Of a DNA stretch of 64,000 nt, positions 17,485 through 26,728 are shown one piece after another. The notes under the pieces are model-generated. The model was not told the origin of the DNA, did not search any database, and saw nothing but the letters and a program-made list of their open reading frames with translations. Source of the DNA: Microbacterium laevaniformans (lineage in GTDB: Bacteria > Actinomycetota > Actinomycetes > Actinomycetales > Microbacteriaceae); contig NZ_JAFBCE010000001.1 of NCBI RefSeq assembly GCF_016907555.1, positions 930,001-994,000 of the forward strand. Direction: 5' to 3'. Position 1 is the stretch's first letter, and each line of letters starts with the position of its first letter. The translations under genes and the position numbers were made by a program.

Positions 17485-18401
17485 TGCCGTCTCGCGTCCT
17501 GCCCGTGCCCGACGGCCTCGACGGCGCCCGTGTGGATGCCGCGCTGGCCAAGATGCTGGGGTTCTCCCGCTCCTTCGCCGCTGAGGTCGCCGAGGCCGGC
17601 GGGGTGCGGATGGACGGCCGCGCGCTGGGCAAATCCGACCGCCTGCGTGCAGCGGGCTGGCTCGAGGTGGAGTGGGAGGAGCGGCGCGAACCGGAGATCG
17701 TCCCGGTCGCCGTTCCGGACCTCGCGATCGTCTACGACGACGACGACATCGTGGTCGTCGACAAGCCCGCGGGCGTCGCCGCGCACCCGTCGCTCGGGTG
17801 GGAAGGCCCGACGGTGCTCGGCGCGCTGGCGGCCGCCGGCTTCCGCATCGCCACCACGGGAGCAGCCGAGCGCCAGGGCGTCGTCCATCGACTGGATGTC
17901 GGTACCAGCGGCCTCATGGTCGTCGCAAAATCGGAGCGTGCGTACACCGCACTCAAGCGGGCGTTCAAGGAGCGCGAGGTCGAGAAGATCTACCACGCGG
18001 TCGTGCAGGGGCATCCCGATCCGTTGGCCGGAACGATCGATGCTCCCATCGGACGCCACCCTTCGCATTCGTGGAAGTTCGCCGTCACGCCTGATGGCAA
18101 GGACTCGGTCACCCACTACGAAACGCTCGAGGCGTTCCCCTCGGCATCCCTCCTGGAGATCCATCTGGAGACGGGACGCACGCACCAGATCCGCGTGCAC
18201 ATGGCGGCCCATCGCCACCCGTGCGTCGGAGACCCGCTCTACGGTGCAGACCCGACGTTGTCGGCGCGTCTCGGGCTCACCCGGCAGTGGCTGCACGCGC
18301 ACGAGCTCTCCTTCGCGCACCCGGCCACGACCGAATGGGTCACGTTCAGGAGCGATTATCCGGTCGATCTCGCACACGCGCTCGACGTCCTCCGGGGCTG
18401 A
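17484..18401 (+). CDS. RluA-family pseudouridine synthase (RluD-like)
   Basis: The product has 305 residues. An S4 RNA-binding domain (about 14-60, [24 protein letters not shown]) precedes the synthase domain. The catalytic aspartate is in [20 protein letters not shown], and [13 protein letters not shown] with [12 protein letters not shown] are typical of RluA-type enzymes acting on 23S rRNA. The ATG overlaps the lspA TGA by one base; lspA-rluD adjacency is widespread in Gram-positive bacteria. The target uridines cannot be read from sequence. Confidence 0.93.
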   Translation: MPSRVLPVPDGLDGARVDAALAKMLGFSRSFAAEVAEAGGVRMDGRALGKSDRLRAAGWLEVEWEERREPEIVPVAVPDLAIVYDDDDIVVVDKPAGVAAHPSLGWEGPTVLGALAAAGFRIATTGAAERQGVVHRLDVGTSGLMVVAKSERAYTALKRAFKEREVEKIYHAVVQGHPDPLAGTIDAPIGRHPSHSWKFAVTPDGKDSVTHYETLEAFPSASLLEIHLETGRTHQIRVHMAAHRHPCVGDPLYGADPTLSARLGLTRQWLHAHELSFAHPATTEWVTFRSDYPVDLAHALDVLRG

Positions 18402-18438
18402 GCTTCGACTCATGCCGGCGGACGTACGTAAGGGTGCC

Positions 18439-18444
18439 TAGCCT
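18439..18444 (+). promoter_or_regulatory. -10 box of the acyl-CoA ligase gene
   Basis: TAGCCT stands exactly 6 nt before the ATG. The six bases between are GGAGGG, which look like a ribosome binding site but would not be transcribed if initiation is at the usual distance. Confidence 0.5.
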
Positions 18445-18450
18445 GGAGGG

Positions 18451-20148
18451 ATGTCGCTGTCCGACCGTCCTTGGCTCTCCTCCTACGCGCCGGGGGTGCC
18501 CGCCGAGATCGAACCGGTCGCGCAGACCCTCGTCGACATGCTCGACGACTCCGTCCGACGCTATCCTCGTCGCCCCGCGTTGGAGTTCTTCGGAGCGGTC
18601 ACCACGTATCGCGAACTCGGAGACCGGGTCGCCAGGGCAGCCGAGGGCTTGAGACGCCTGGGCGTCGCGCCCGGCGACCGCGTCGCGCTGATCCTCCCGA
18701 ACTGCCCGCAGCATGTCGTCGCCTTCTACGCCGTGCTGCGGCTCGGTGCGATCGTCGTCGAGCACAATCCGAGATACACAGCACCGGAGCTTCGACATCA
18801 GTTCGAGGTGCATCACGCCCGGGTGGCGATCGTGTGGGATGCCGTCGCCGACACGATCGCGGAGTTTCCCTCCGACATCCGTCCCCGCCACGTCATCGCG
18901 GTGCGAATGACCGACGCGATGCCGGCCCGCATGCGGGCCGCGCTGCGCCTTCCGGTCGCGAAGGCGCGTGCCTCGCGGGCGGCGCTGACGGTCACACCCG
19001 ACGCGAAGGACGTGCTCTCGTGGTCACGGGTCGCGTCGCATCGCCCGGTGCGCAGACGCACGCCCCGCCCCCGCCTCGACGATCTCGCCGCGCTGCAGCT
19101 GACGAGCGGCACCACGGGTACGCCCAAAGCGGCCATGCTCACGCACCGCAACCTCCGCTCGAACGCGGCCCAATCGGCGGCCTGGGTGCCGGATCTGGTG
19201 CCGGGGCGCGAGGTCTTCTACGCCGTCCTCCCGCTCTTCCACGCCTACGGACTGACGCTCTGCCTGACCACGGCACTGTCGCTCGGAGCCCGCATCGTGC
19301 TGTTTCCGACGTTCGACGTCACCCTCACCCTCGACGCGATACGCCGTACGCCGCCGACCTTCCTCGCCGCCGTACCGCCCATCTACGACGCCTTGGCGCG
19401 CGCCGCCGTGCGCGCGGGCATCGACCTCTCGAGCCTGCGCAATGCGATCTCCGGCGCCATGGCGCTGCCGCCGTCGACCGTGCTGCGGTGGGAGGAGGCG
19501 ACCCACGGCATCATCGTGGAGGGCTACGGCATGACCGAGTCGTCGCCGATCAGCGTCGGCAACCCGATGGGGCCGCTGCGCAGGCCGGGCACGGTCGGCG
19601 TGCCATTTCCCAGCACCGAGATCCGCGTCGTGGACCCCGCGGATCCCACCCGTGACGTCGTCGACGGCGCCGAGGGCGAGCTTCTCGTGCGCGGACCGCA
19701 GGTCTTCCAGGGTTACTGGAACCGACCGGAAGAGACCGCCAGCACGCTGCTGGCGGGCGGTTGGCTGCGCACCGGCGACATCGTGACGGTGGATGCCGAG
19801 GGCTTCGTGACCGTCGTGGATCGTCTCAAGGAGCTGATCATCAGCGGCGGGTTCAACATCAGCCCGAGTGAGGTCGAGAACGCGCTGCTGCTGCATCCCG
19901 ACGTCGCAGACGCGGCGGTCGTCGGCATCCCGCGCTCGGACGGGTCGGAGACGGTGACGGCGGCCGTGGTGATGCGCGAAGGGACGGTGTTCGACGCCGA
20001 AGAGCTGCGCTCGTTCGCACGCGCCCACCTGGCGGCGTACAAGGTTCCGCGCTCGGTCGTCCAGGTGCCGGCGCTGCCGCGCTCTCTGGTCGGCAAGGTC
20101 ATCCGCCGTCAGGTGCGCGCGGACATCCTCGCCGCCCGCGGGCGCTGA
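18451..20148 (+). CDS. Long-chain fatty acid--CoA ligase-like AMP-binding enzyme
   Basis: The product has 565 residues. It belongs to the adenylate-forming superfamily. The phosphate loop is QLTSGTTGTPKAAMLTHRNL, followed by VEGYGMTESSPIS, GWLRTGDIV, and the hinge and C-terminal motif DRLKELIISGGFNISPSEVE. A final Lys-containing segment, LPRSLVGKVIRRQVR, supplies the catalytic lysine. Overall length and motifs fit FadD-type acyl-CoA ligases, but chain length cannot be deduced. It stands alone, with its own promoter, and meets the Nudix gene tail to tail. Confidence 0.88.
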   Translation: MSLSDRPWLSSYAPGVPAEIEPVAQTLVDMLDDSVRRYPRRPALEFFGAVTTYRELGDRVARAAEGLRRLGVAPGDRVALILPNCPQHVVAFYAVLRLGAIVVEHNPRYTAPELRHQFEVHHARVAIVWDAVADTIAEFPSDIRPRHVIAVRMTDAMPARMRAALRLPVAKARASRAALTVTPDAKDVLSWSRVASHRPVRRRTPRPRLDDLAALQLTSGTTGTPKAAMLTHRNLRSNAAQSAAWVPDLVPGREVFYAVLPLFHAYGLTLCLTTALSLGARIVLFPTFDVTLTLDAIRRTPPTFLAAVPPIYDALARAAVRAGIDLSSLRNAISGAMALPPSTVLRWEEATHGIIVEGYGMTESSPISVGNPMGPLRRPGTVGVPFPSTEIRVVDPADPTRDVVDGAEGELLVRGPQVFQGYWNRPEETASTLLAGGWLRTGDIVTVDAEGFVTVVDRLKELIISGGFNISPSEVENALLLHPDVADAAVVGIPRSDGSETVTAAVVMREGTVFDAEELRSFARAHLAAYKVPRSVVQVPALPRSLVGKVIRRQVRADILAARGR

Positions 20149-20163
20149 CGCGTCAGCGCCCGC
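20138..20163. terminator. 26-bp perfect palindrome between convergent genes
   Basis: The arms GCGGGCGCTGACG (20138-20150) and their exact reverse complement (20151-20163) meet without a spacer. Both stop codons (TGA of the ligase, TCA/TGA of the Nudix gene) lie inside the arms. As RNA the same hairpin forms in both directions, so it can serve as a bidirectional terminator. No U-tract follows. Confidence 0.6.
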
Positions 20164-20626
20164 CGGAGAACGAAGCCGGATCGTCCTCGGCGACGGCCAA
20201 CGCGATCTTGCGGACGTGGGCCGGAGCAACCTCGGTCAGTTCGCCGAGTCCGTACCAGCCCACCTCGGTCAGTTCGCCGTCGGCGGGGAACGGATCGCCC
20301 GACACCCAGTCGCAGCGGAAGACGAGGTCGAGGTAGTCGACCTGGTCGCCGTTGGCGTAGGTCGTGCGGGGCAGCTGCTGGACCAGAGCGAGACGCACGG
20401 CGCGCACGCCGATTCCCGCCTCTTCTCGGCATTCGCGCACGGCCGCGTCGGCGGGCTCCTCGCCGGGATCGACGATGCCCGACACGCACTGCCATGCCCC
20501 GTTGTCCGCCCGCTTGCCGAGGAGCACCTTCTCGTCCTTGAACACCACGGCTGTCACGCCCACCAGCGGCAGCGGCGCCGTGCCGATCTTCTCGCGCAGC
20601 GACAGGACGAACTCGGGAGTGACCAT
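20153..20626 (-). CDS. Nudix hydrolase
   Basis: The product has 157 residues with a complete Nudix box, GIVDPGEEPADAAVRECREEAGI (G-x5-E-x7-REUxEExGU; here the last U position is Ile). This motif binds Mg and cleaves nucleoside diphosphates linked to another moiety. Flanking segments VVFKDEKVLLGKRADNGAWQCV and the acidic C-terminal part are typical of small ADP-ribose or mutator-type hydrolases, but the substrate is not evident. The gene is divergent from dnaE, which may hint at nucleotide sanitation. Its -10 box lies 6 nt before the ATG. Confidence 0.9.
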   Translation of the reverse strand: MVTPEFVLSLREKIGTAPLPLVGVTAVVFKDEKVLLGKRADNGAWQCVSGIVDPGEEPADAAVRECREEAGIGVRAVRLALVQQLPRTTYANGDQVDYLDLVFRCDWVSGDPFPADGELTEVGWYGLGELTEVAPAHVRKIALAVAEDDPASFSGGR

Positions 20627-20632
20627 GGCCTC

Positions 20633-20669
20633 AGCCTAAGCGCCCCACCCTCAGGCTGAGGGTGAGGCG
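20633..20669 (-). promoter_or_regulatory. Nudix promoter with an upstream inverted repeat
   Basis: On the minus strand TAGGCT (20638-20633) is followed by GAGGCC and then the ATG at 20626. Just upstream is a strong inverted repeat: CACCCTCA (20646-20653), 3-nt loop GGC, TGAGGGTG (20657-20664), with a second pair CGCC/GGCG outside one mismatch (20641-20669). It falls in the -35 area and could be an operator. Confidence 0.5.
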
Positions 20670-20704
20670 GGCTCGACGCCGCCGACGGGGCGTCCGCCCG
20701 GGGA

Positions 20705-20725
20705 TGTCGGAGGCCTTCGTAGACT
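20705..20725 (+). promoter_or_regulatory. PafBC/RecA-NDp-like DNA-damage promoter of dnaE
   Basis: TGTCGGAG (20705-20712), 7-nt spacer, TAGACT (20720-20725), then 6 nt to the GTG start. The published mycobacterial RecA-NDp consensus is TGTCRGTG-N8-TANNNT. The same element stands before uvrB and uvrA in this window. Confidence 0.65.
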
Positions 20726-20731
20726 CGATGT

Positions 20732-23700
20732 GTGGCAACCGACTCCTTCGTTCATCTGCACGTGCACAGCGAGTACTCGATGCTCGACGGAGCGGCCAAG
20801 ATCGGGGCGATGACGCAGGCCGCGGCCGAGTACGGGATGCCAGCGATCGCTGTCACCGATCACGGCAACACCTTCGCGGCGTTCGAGTTCTACAACGCGG
20901 CCAAGGCGGCCGGCGTGAAGCCCATCATCGGGCTGGAAGCGTACGTGACGCCGGGCACGCACCGCAGCGACAAGTCGAGAGTGGCGTGGGGATCGCCCGA
21001 TCAGAAGAGCGATGACGTCTCGGGATCGGGCGCGTACACCCACATGACGATGTGGAGCCAGAGCACGGAGGGGATGCACAACCTCTTCCGGCTGAGCTCG
21101 CTGTCGAGCATGGAGGGCTACTACTTCAAGCCGCGCATGGATCGGGAGTTGCTGCAGACCTACGGCAAAGGACTCATCGCGACGACCGGCTGCCCGTCGG
21201 GAGAGGTGCAGACGCGTCTGCGCTTGGGGCAGTACGACGCCGCTCGTGCGGCCGCGGCGGAGTTCCAGGACCTCTTCGGCAAGGAGAACTACTTCGCCGA
21301 GATCATGGACCACGGCCTGTCGATCGAGCGTCGCGTGATGACCGACCTGATCCGCCTCGCGAAGGATCTCGACATCCCGCTCGTTGCCACCAACGACTCG
21401 CATTACACCCACCAGCACGAGGCCGACGCCCACGAGGCGCTCCTGTGCGTGCAGTCCGGGTCCACGCTCGACGATCCCAATCGGTTCAAGCTCGACGGCG
21501 ACGGGTACTACATCAAGACCGCTGCGGAGATGCGTCAGCTCTTCCGCGACCACCCCGAGGCGTGCGACAACACGCTGCTCATCGCGGAGCGGTGCGAGGT
21601 GGAGTTCAACACCTCGGCGAACTACATGCCGCGTTTCCCGGTGCCGCAGGGCGAGACCGAGGACAGTTGGCTGATCAAAGAGGTCGAGGCGGGCCTGCAC
21701 TACCGCTACCCGGGGGGCATCCCCGACAAGGTCCGCACGCAGGCCGAGTACGAGACCGGCATCATCCTGCAGATGGGCTTCCCGGGGTACTTCCTCGTCG
21801 TCGCCGACTTCATCAACTGGGCGAAGGACAACGGCATCCGTGTCGGGCCCGGTCGTGGATCGGGAGCGGGCTCCATGGTGGCGTACGCCATGCGCATCAC
21901 CGACCTCGACCCGCTCGAGCACGGGCTGATCTTCGAGCGCTTCCTCAACCCCGACCGTGTGTCCATGCCCGACTTCGACGTCGACTTCGACGATCGTCGC
22001 CGCGGCGAGGTGATCGACTACGTCACCGCCAAGTACGGCTCCGAACGCGTCGCCCAGATCGTCACCTACGGCACGATCAAATCGAAGCAGGCGCTCAAGG
22101 ATGCCGGTCGCGTGCTCGGCTTCCCGTTCAGCATGGGGGAGCGGCTGACCAAGGCGATGCCGCCCGCCGTCATGGGCAAGGACATGCCGCTGTCCGGCAT
22201 GTTCGACACCGCTCATCCGCGCTTCAAGGAAGCGAGCGAGTTCCGCTCGCTCATCGACACCGATCCCGACGCGAAGACCGTCTTCGACCGCGCGCTGGGC
22301 CTGGAAGGCCTGAAGCGGCAGTGGGGTGTGCATGCTGCCGGTGTGATCATGTCCAGCGAGCCGCTGCTGGACATCATCCCGATCATGCGCCGCGAGCAGG
22401 ACGGCCAGATCGTCACCCAGTTCGACTATCCGTCGTGTGAGGCGCTCGGCCTCATCAAGATGGACTTCCTCGGGCTTCGCAACCTCACGATCATCTCGGA
22501 CGCGCTCGACAACATCCGGATGAACCGCGGGGAGGAACTCGACCTGGAGCACCTGACGCTCGACGATCGCGCGGCGTACGACCTGCTCACGCGAGGAGAC
22601 ACCCTCGGTGTCTTCCAGCTCGACGGTGGTCCCATGCGTGCCCTGCTGCGGTTGATGAAACCGGACAACTTCGAGGACATCTCCGCCGTCATCGCCCTCT
22701 ACCGTCCCGGCCCGATGGGCGCGAACTCGCACACCAACTACGCGCTGCGCAAGAACGGTCAGCAGCCGATCACTCCCATCCATCCCGAGCTCGAAGAGCC
22801 GTTGCGCGACATCCTCGACACCACCTACGGCCTGATCATCTATCAGGAGCAGGTCATGGCGATCGCGCAGAAGGTCGCCGGGTTCTCCCTCGGACAGGCC
22901 GACATCCTGCGTCGCGCGATGGGGAAGAAGAAGAAGTCCGAACTCGACAAGCAGTACGAGGGCTTCTCCGGAGGCATGAAGGAACGCGGTTATGGCGAAG
23001 GTGCCGTTCAGGCGCTCTGGGACATCCTGCTGCCCTTCTCCGACTACGCCTTCAACAAGGCCCACTCCGCCGCCTACGGTCTGGTTTCCTACTGGACGGC
23101 GTACCTGAAGGCCCACTATCCCGCCGAGTACATGGCGGCGCTGCTCACGAGCGTCGGAGACTCCAAGGACAAGATGGCCGTGTACCTCAACGAGTGTCGG
23201 CGAATGGGTATCCGGGTGCTCCCGCCCGATGTCAGCGAGTCGATCCGCTACTTCGCGGCCGTGGGCGAAGATATCCGCTTCGGGCTGGGCGCCGTCCGCA
23301 ACGTCGGGGCGAACGTCGTCGACGGCATCGTCGAGGCCCGCGGCGACGAGGGATTCTCCAGCTTCCACCACTTCCTCGACACGGTGCCGATGCACGTCGC
23401 CAACAAGCGCACCGTCGAGTCCCTCATCAAGGCCGGCGCGTTCGACTCGATGGGCGACACACGGCGGGCCCTCCTCGAGGTGCACGAAGACGCGGTCGAA
23501 GCGGCCGTGGACCGCAAGCGCAACGAGGCTCAGGGGGCGATCGGTTTCGACTTCGACTCGCTCTACGACGCGGCAGAGGAAGCGGTGCCTCCGAAGGTGC
23601 CGCCCCGACCGGAGTGGACCAAGAAGGACAAGCTCGCGTTCGAGCGCGAGATGCTCGGGCTGTACGTGTCCGACCATCCGCTCGCCGGGCTCGAGATCCC

Positions 23701-24250
23701 GCTGGCCAAGCACGCCTCCACGTCCATCCACGATCTTCTGGCCTCGGATGACGTCAACGACGGCGATATCGTCACGGTGGCGGGCCTCGTGACGAGCGTC
23801 CAGCACCGCGTCGCGAAGCAGAGCGGCAACCCGTACGGCATGATCACGGTCGAGGACTTCGACGGCGAAGTGACCGTGATGTTCATGGGCAAGACCTATA
23901 CCGAGTTCCAGTCCATGCTCATCGCCGACAGCATCCTGGTGGTACGCGGTCGTGTCTCCCGACGCGATGATGGGCTGAACCTGCACGGCCAGTCGGCGTT
24001 CTCGCCCGACCTCGGCTCCGTCGACGCCACGGGTTCCCTCGTGCTCCTCATGCCCGAGCACCGCGCGACGGAGACGACGGTGACGCAACTGGCTCAGGTG
24101 TTCTCACGGCACCCCGGCGACACGGAGGTCACCCTCAAGCTGCACAAGAGCGGTGTCGCGAAGGTGTTCGAGGTGCCGGCCCAGGTGCGTGTCACCGTCG
24201 ACCTGTACGGAGAGCTGAAGGGGCTTCTCGGACCGCAGTGTCTGGGGTGA
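20732..24250 (+). CDS. dnaE: DNA polymerase III subunit alpha DnaE
   Basis: The product has 1172 residues. The N-terminal PHP domain (about 6-210) begins FVHLHVHSEYSMLDGA and contains VTDHGNTFA. The polymerase core has PGRGSGAGSMVAYAMRI and the catalytic aspartates in MPDFDVDFDD, followed by ALYRPGPMGANSH, the fingers and a tandem HhH. A C-terminal OB fold starts near VTVAGLVTSVQHR. Length and PHP content fit the replicative DnaE1 rather than the mutagenic DnaE2. The start is GTG 20732; a -10 box 6 nt upstream implies a leaderless mRNA, and the PafBC-like motif suggests induction by DNA damage. Confidence 0.96.
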   Translation: MATDSFVHLHVHSEYSMLDGAAKIGAMTQAAAEYGMPAIAVTDHGNTFAAFEFYNAAKAAGVKPIIGLEAYVTPGTHRSDKSRVAWGSPDQKSDDVSGSGAYTHMTMWSQSTEGMHNLFRLSSLSSMEGYYFKPRMDRELLQTYGKGLIATTGCPSGEVQTRLRLGQYDAARAAAAEFQDLFGKENYFAEIMDHGLSIERRVMTDLIRLAKDLDIPLVATNDSHYTHQHEADAHEALLCVQSGSTLDDPNRFKLDGDGYYIKTAAEMRQLFRDHPEACDNTLLIAERCEVEFNTSANYMPRFPVPQGETEDSWLIKEVEAGLHYRYPGGIPDKVRTQAEYETGIILQMGFPGYFLVVADFINWAKDNGIRVGPGRGSGAGSMVAYAMRITDLDPLEHGLIFERFLNPDRVSMPDFDVDFDDRRRGEVIDYVTAKYGSERVAQIVTYGTIKSKQALKDAGRVLGFPFSMGERLTKAMPPAVMGKDMPLSGMFDTAHPRFKEASEFRSLIDTDPDAKTVFDRALGLEGLKRQWGVHAAGVIMSSEPLLDIIPIMRREQDGQIVTQFDYPSCEALGLIKMDFLGLRNLTIISDALDNIRMNRGEELDLEHLTLDDRAAYDLLTRGDTLGVFQLDGGPMRALLRLMKPDNFEDISAVIALYRPGPMGANSHTNYALRKNGQQPITPIHPELEEPLRDILDTTYGLIIYQEQVMAIAQKVAGFSLGQADILRRAMGKKKKSELDKQYEGFSGGMKERGYGEGAVQALWDILLPFSDYAFNKAHSAAYGLVSYWTAYLKAHYPAEYMAALLTSVGDSKDKMAVYLNECRRMGIRVLPPDVSESIRYFAAVGEDIRFGLGAVRNVGANVVDGIVEARGDEGFSSFHHFLDTVPMHVANKRTVESLIKAGAFDSMGDTRRALLEVHEDAVEAAVDRKRNEAQGAIGFDFDSLYDAAEEAVPPKVPPRPEWTKKDKLAFEREMLGLYVSDHPLAGLEIPLAKHASTSIHDLLASDDVNDGDIVTVAGLVTSVQHRVAKQSGNPYGMITVEDFDGEVTVMFMGKTYTEFQSMLIADSILVVRGRVSRRDDGLNLHGQSAFSPDLGSVDATGSLVLLMPEHRATETTVTQLAQVFSRHPGDTEVTLKLHKSGVAKVFEVPAQVRVTVDLYGELKGLLGPQCLG

Positions 24251-24253
24251 GCC

Positions 24254-24277
24254 TGGGATCGGCCGAGTAGGATCCCA
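24254..24277 (+). promoter_or_regulatory. Promoter with inverted repeat before the 24.3-kb membrane gene
   Basis: TGGGATC (24254-24260) and GATCCCA (24271-24277) form a 7-bp inverted repeat around a 10-nt loop. TAGGAT (24268-24273), the likely -10 box, lies partly inside the right arm, so the repeat may be an operator. It may also end dnaE transcripts. Confidence 0.4.
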
Positions 24278-24307
24278 ATCGAGTTCTGTTCCGGAAGGAT
24301 GCGTGAC

Positions 24308-25399
24308 GTGACCGACGAGAAGCCCACCCCCCAGACCGCCGGTGAAAGCACACCGGACGAGTACGACGCCCCCGCGATCGCGGAGTCCGCAGGCGCTGAG
24401 GCGCGTGCCGACGATGAGACCCCGGTCTCGCACGCCGCCGCCAGCCCCGAGTCCGATGAGCCTGCCGCGACCCCCACGCCGGACGTTTCGACCGTCACCT
24501 TCGCCGAGGCGTTCGAGGCGATGACCGACGGGCCGGCCGGCGTAGACGAGGCTGCTCCTGCGCAGTACGGGGTGGGGCCGTTCTCGATCCGTGAGGTGTC
24601 TCTCGGTGCGGTCTGGCTCGTCGCGTTCGTCGTCTCCTTCTTCCCGATCTACAGCTACGGCAACGGCGGGTGGGGAAAGTCGGTGTGGACGGGTATCGAC
24701 TGGCTGCTCACGATCGGCGTGCCGACCGTCGCGGTGTTCCTCATCGGCCTGCGCCGGCTGTCGCCCCAGGGCATCCGCCGAGTCGGCTCGCTCGGCATCG
24801 ATCAGTTCGCCTCGGTCGCCTTCTCGGTCTCGTCGATCATCTGGCTCGGCATCCTCTGGAGCTCGTTCGTCTCGGTGGGCGGAGGAAGCGTCTTCCTCGC
24901 GACCTGGGTCGTCTGGGCGGAGTTCATCCTCATGCTGGCCGGCGTCGTGCTCACCGTCTTCGCGGGGTTTCTGCCGACCATCGGCGAGGACTTCCAGCAT
25001 CGCTCGCAGGTGCCCGCCCACCGGTATGCGAGCCCCGCTCGCCCTGTCGTAGCCCGTCCTGCAACGCAGCGGGCGCCGTACTCGGGCCCCGTCGCGACGC
25101 CGCTGACCGACGCCCACGCTGACGGGGCCCAGAGCGATGGCGCCGCACCCGTCGCGGAGCCGACGTCGGAAACCACCGTCTTGGACGAGACGGTGCTCGC
25201 CCCCAGCCCGTCGCAGGCCTTCTGGGCCCTCGTTCCCGTCGAGCGCGACGTCGTCGATGAACACGGCACACCGCTGTTTCGCATCGGACCCACCGCCTGG
25301 GCGTTGGTCATCGAGGATCGCGGTGATCGCTTCGTCGTCCGTCACGAGGACGGCCGCATCGGCTACCTCACGGACGTCTCCGGCGTCACACGCGGGTAG
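24308..25399 (+). CDS. Membrane protein of unknown function
   Basis: About 363 residues from GTG 24308, chosen because GGAAGGA lies at a normal distance (24293-24299); ATG 24299 in frame would sit directly on that site. The first 95 residues are acidic and low in complexity. Four hydrophobic helices follow, including LGAVWLVAFVVSFFPIYSYG, LTIGVPTVAVFLIGL, SVAFSVSSIIWLGILW and FILMLAGVVLTVFAGFL. A Pro/Ala-rich linker then leads to a soluble C-terminal segment, FWALVPVERDVVDEHGTPLF. I do not recognise a family. The TAG stop forms part of the hisD -10 box. Confidence 0.8.
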   Translation: MTDEKPTPQTAGESTPDEYDAPAIAESAGAEARADDETPVSHAAASPESDEPAATPTPDVSTVTFAEAFEAMTDGPAGVDEAAPAQYGVGPFSIREVSLGAVWLVAFVVSFFPIYSYGNGGWGKSVWTGIDWLLTIGVPTVAVFLIGLRRLSPQGIRRVGSLGIDQFASVAFSVSSIIWLGILWSSFVSVGGGSVFLATWVVWAEFILMLAGVVLTVFAGFLPTIGEDFQHRSQVPAHRYASPARPVVARPATQRAPYSGPVATPLTDAHADGAQSDGAAPVAEPTSETTVLDETVLAPSPSQAFWALVPVERDVVDEHGTPLFRIGPTAWALVIEDRGDRFVVRHEDGRIGYLTDVSGVTRG

Positions 25400-25402
25400 C
25401 CT
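25397..25402 (+). promoter_or_regulatory. -10 box of hisD overlapping the previous stop codon
   Basis: TAGCCT begins with the TAG stop of the membrane-protein gene and lies exactly 6 nt (GGAACG) before the hisD ATG. Confidence 0.5.
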
Positions 25403-25408
25403 GGAACG

Positions 25409-26725
25409 ATGCTCCGCACCATTGATGTGCGCGGTCGCGAGTTGACGACCGCGCAGTGGATTGCTGCTGTGCCCCGTGCTCAAGCCGCCCGCGCCGCAGC
25501 CCTCCAGGCGGCCTTCGAGATCGTCGACGACGTGCGCCTGCGCGGAGAAGCGGCGTTGCGGGAGCAGGCGGCGCGCTTCGATCGCGTCGAGGATCACGCC
25601 ATTCGCGTTCCCGCCGCGCACCTCGACGACGCGCTCGAGCGTCTCGACCCGGGGGTACGGCGAGCGATCGAGGAGATGATCCGCCGCGTGCGGCTGGCCT
25701 CTGCCGCCCAGGTTCCCGCTGCGGCGATGACCGAGATCGTCCCCGGTGGCCGCGTCGAACAGCGCTGGCAGCCCGTTCGCCGCGCGGGTGTCTACGTGCC
25801 CGGCGGCAAGGCGGTGTATCCGTCGAGCGTCGTCATGAACGTCGTTCCCGCTCAGGTCGCCGGCGTCGGCGAGGTCGCGCTCGCGTCGCCGCCCCAAGCC
25901 GATGCGGACGGAAGGGTGCATCCCGACATCCTCGCCGCCGCGCGACTTCTCGGCGTGACGGAGGTCTACGCCATGGGCGGGGCCGGCGCGGTCGGCGCCT
26001 ACGCGTACGGCGTGGACAGCATAGGCCTGGAGCCCGTCGACGTCGTCACCGGCCCTGGCAACAACTTCGTCGCAGCGGCCAAGCGCGCCGTCGGCGGGCT
26101 CGTCGGAACGGATTCCGAAGCCGGCGCGACGGAGATCCTGATCGTCGCCGATGAGCACGCCGATGCTGCACTGGTCGCCGTCGATCTCATCAGTCAGGCC
26201 GAGCACGACGAGCAGGCATCGGCGGTGCTCGTCACCTGGTCGCAGGAGTTGGCGGATCGTGTGCGTGCTGAGGTCGTGGAGCGGGTCTCACGCACCCGCA
26301 ACGCGGCCCGCGCGACCGAGGCGCTCAACGGTCCGCAGTCGGCAGTCGTCCTGGTCGATGATCTCGCGGCAGCCACGGCCTTCAGCAACGCGTACGCACC
26401 GGAGCATCTCGAACTGCACCTGCGCGACCCTCGTCCGGAGGACTTCGTCAATGCCGGTGCGGTGTTCGTCGGTGCGTATTCGCCCGTGAGTCTCGGGGAC
26501 TACCTGGCCGGTAGCAACCACGTGCTCCCGACGGGCGGGCAGCCGCGGTACGCGGCGGGCCTGTCGGCGGCGACGTTTCTGCGTCCGCAGCAGGTCATCG
26601 TGTACGACCGCGAAGCGCTGCGGGCGGCCCACGACGACATCGTCGCTCTGGCCGTCGCCGAGGCGCTGCCGGCGCACGGCGAAGCGGTCACTGCGCGGTT
26701 CGCGGACCTTTCGGCGGGGGAGTGA
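25409..26725 (+). CDS. hisD: Histidinol dehydrogenase HisD
   Basis: The product has 438 residues. HisD oxidises L-histidinol to L-histidine in two NAD-dependent steps and needs zinc. Signature parts are VPGGKAVYPSSVVMNVVPA, GGAGAVGAYAYG, DVVTGPGNNFVAAAKRAVGG, SEAGATEILIVAD, and the catalytic Glu-His pair in YAPEHLELHL. GSNHVLPTGG near the C-terminus is also conserved. The rest of the his pathway is not next to it; nrdR follows after 3 bp, so expression with a nucleotide-metabolism regulator is likely. Confidence 0.96.
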   Translation: MLRTIDVRGRELTTAQWIAAVPRAQAARAAALQAAFEIVDDVRLRGEAALREQAARFDRVEDHAIRVPAAHLDDALERLDPGVRRAIEEMIRRVRLASAAQVPAAAMTEIVPGGRVEQRWQPVRRAGVYVPGGKAVYPSSVVMNVVPAQVAGVGEVALASPPQADADGRVHPDILAAARLLGVTEVYAMGGAGAVGAYAYGVDSIGLEPVDVVTGPGNNFVAAAKRAVGGLVGTDSEAGATEILIVADEHADAALVAVDLISQAEHDEQASAVLVTWSQELADRVRAEVVERVSRTRNAARATEALNGPQSAVVLVDDLAAATAFSNAYAPEHLELHLRDPRPEDFVNAGAVFVGAYSPVSLGDYLAGSNHVLPTGGQPRYAAGLSAATFLRPQQVIVYDREALRAAHDDIVALAVAEALPAHGEAVTARFADLSAGE

Positions 26726-26728
26726 CGC

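Noticed and set aside
20651..24088. Minus-strand open frame of 1145 codons opposite dnaE
   Set aside because: It mirrors dnaE, has Arg/His/Val/Asp-rich low-complexity translation without a family motif, and is the usual antisense shadow in high-GC genes.
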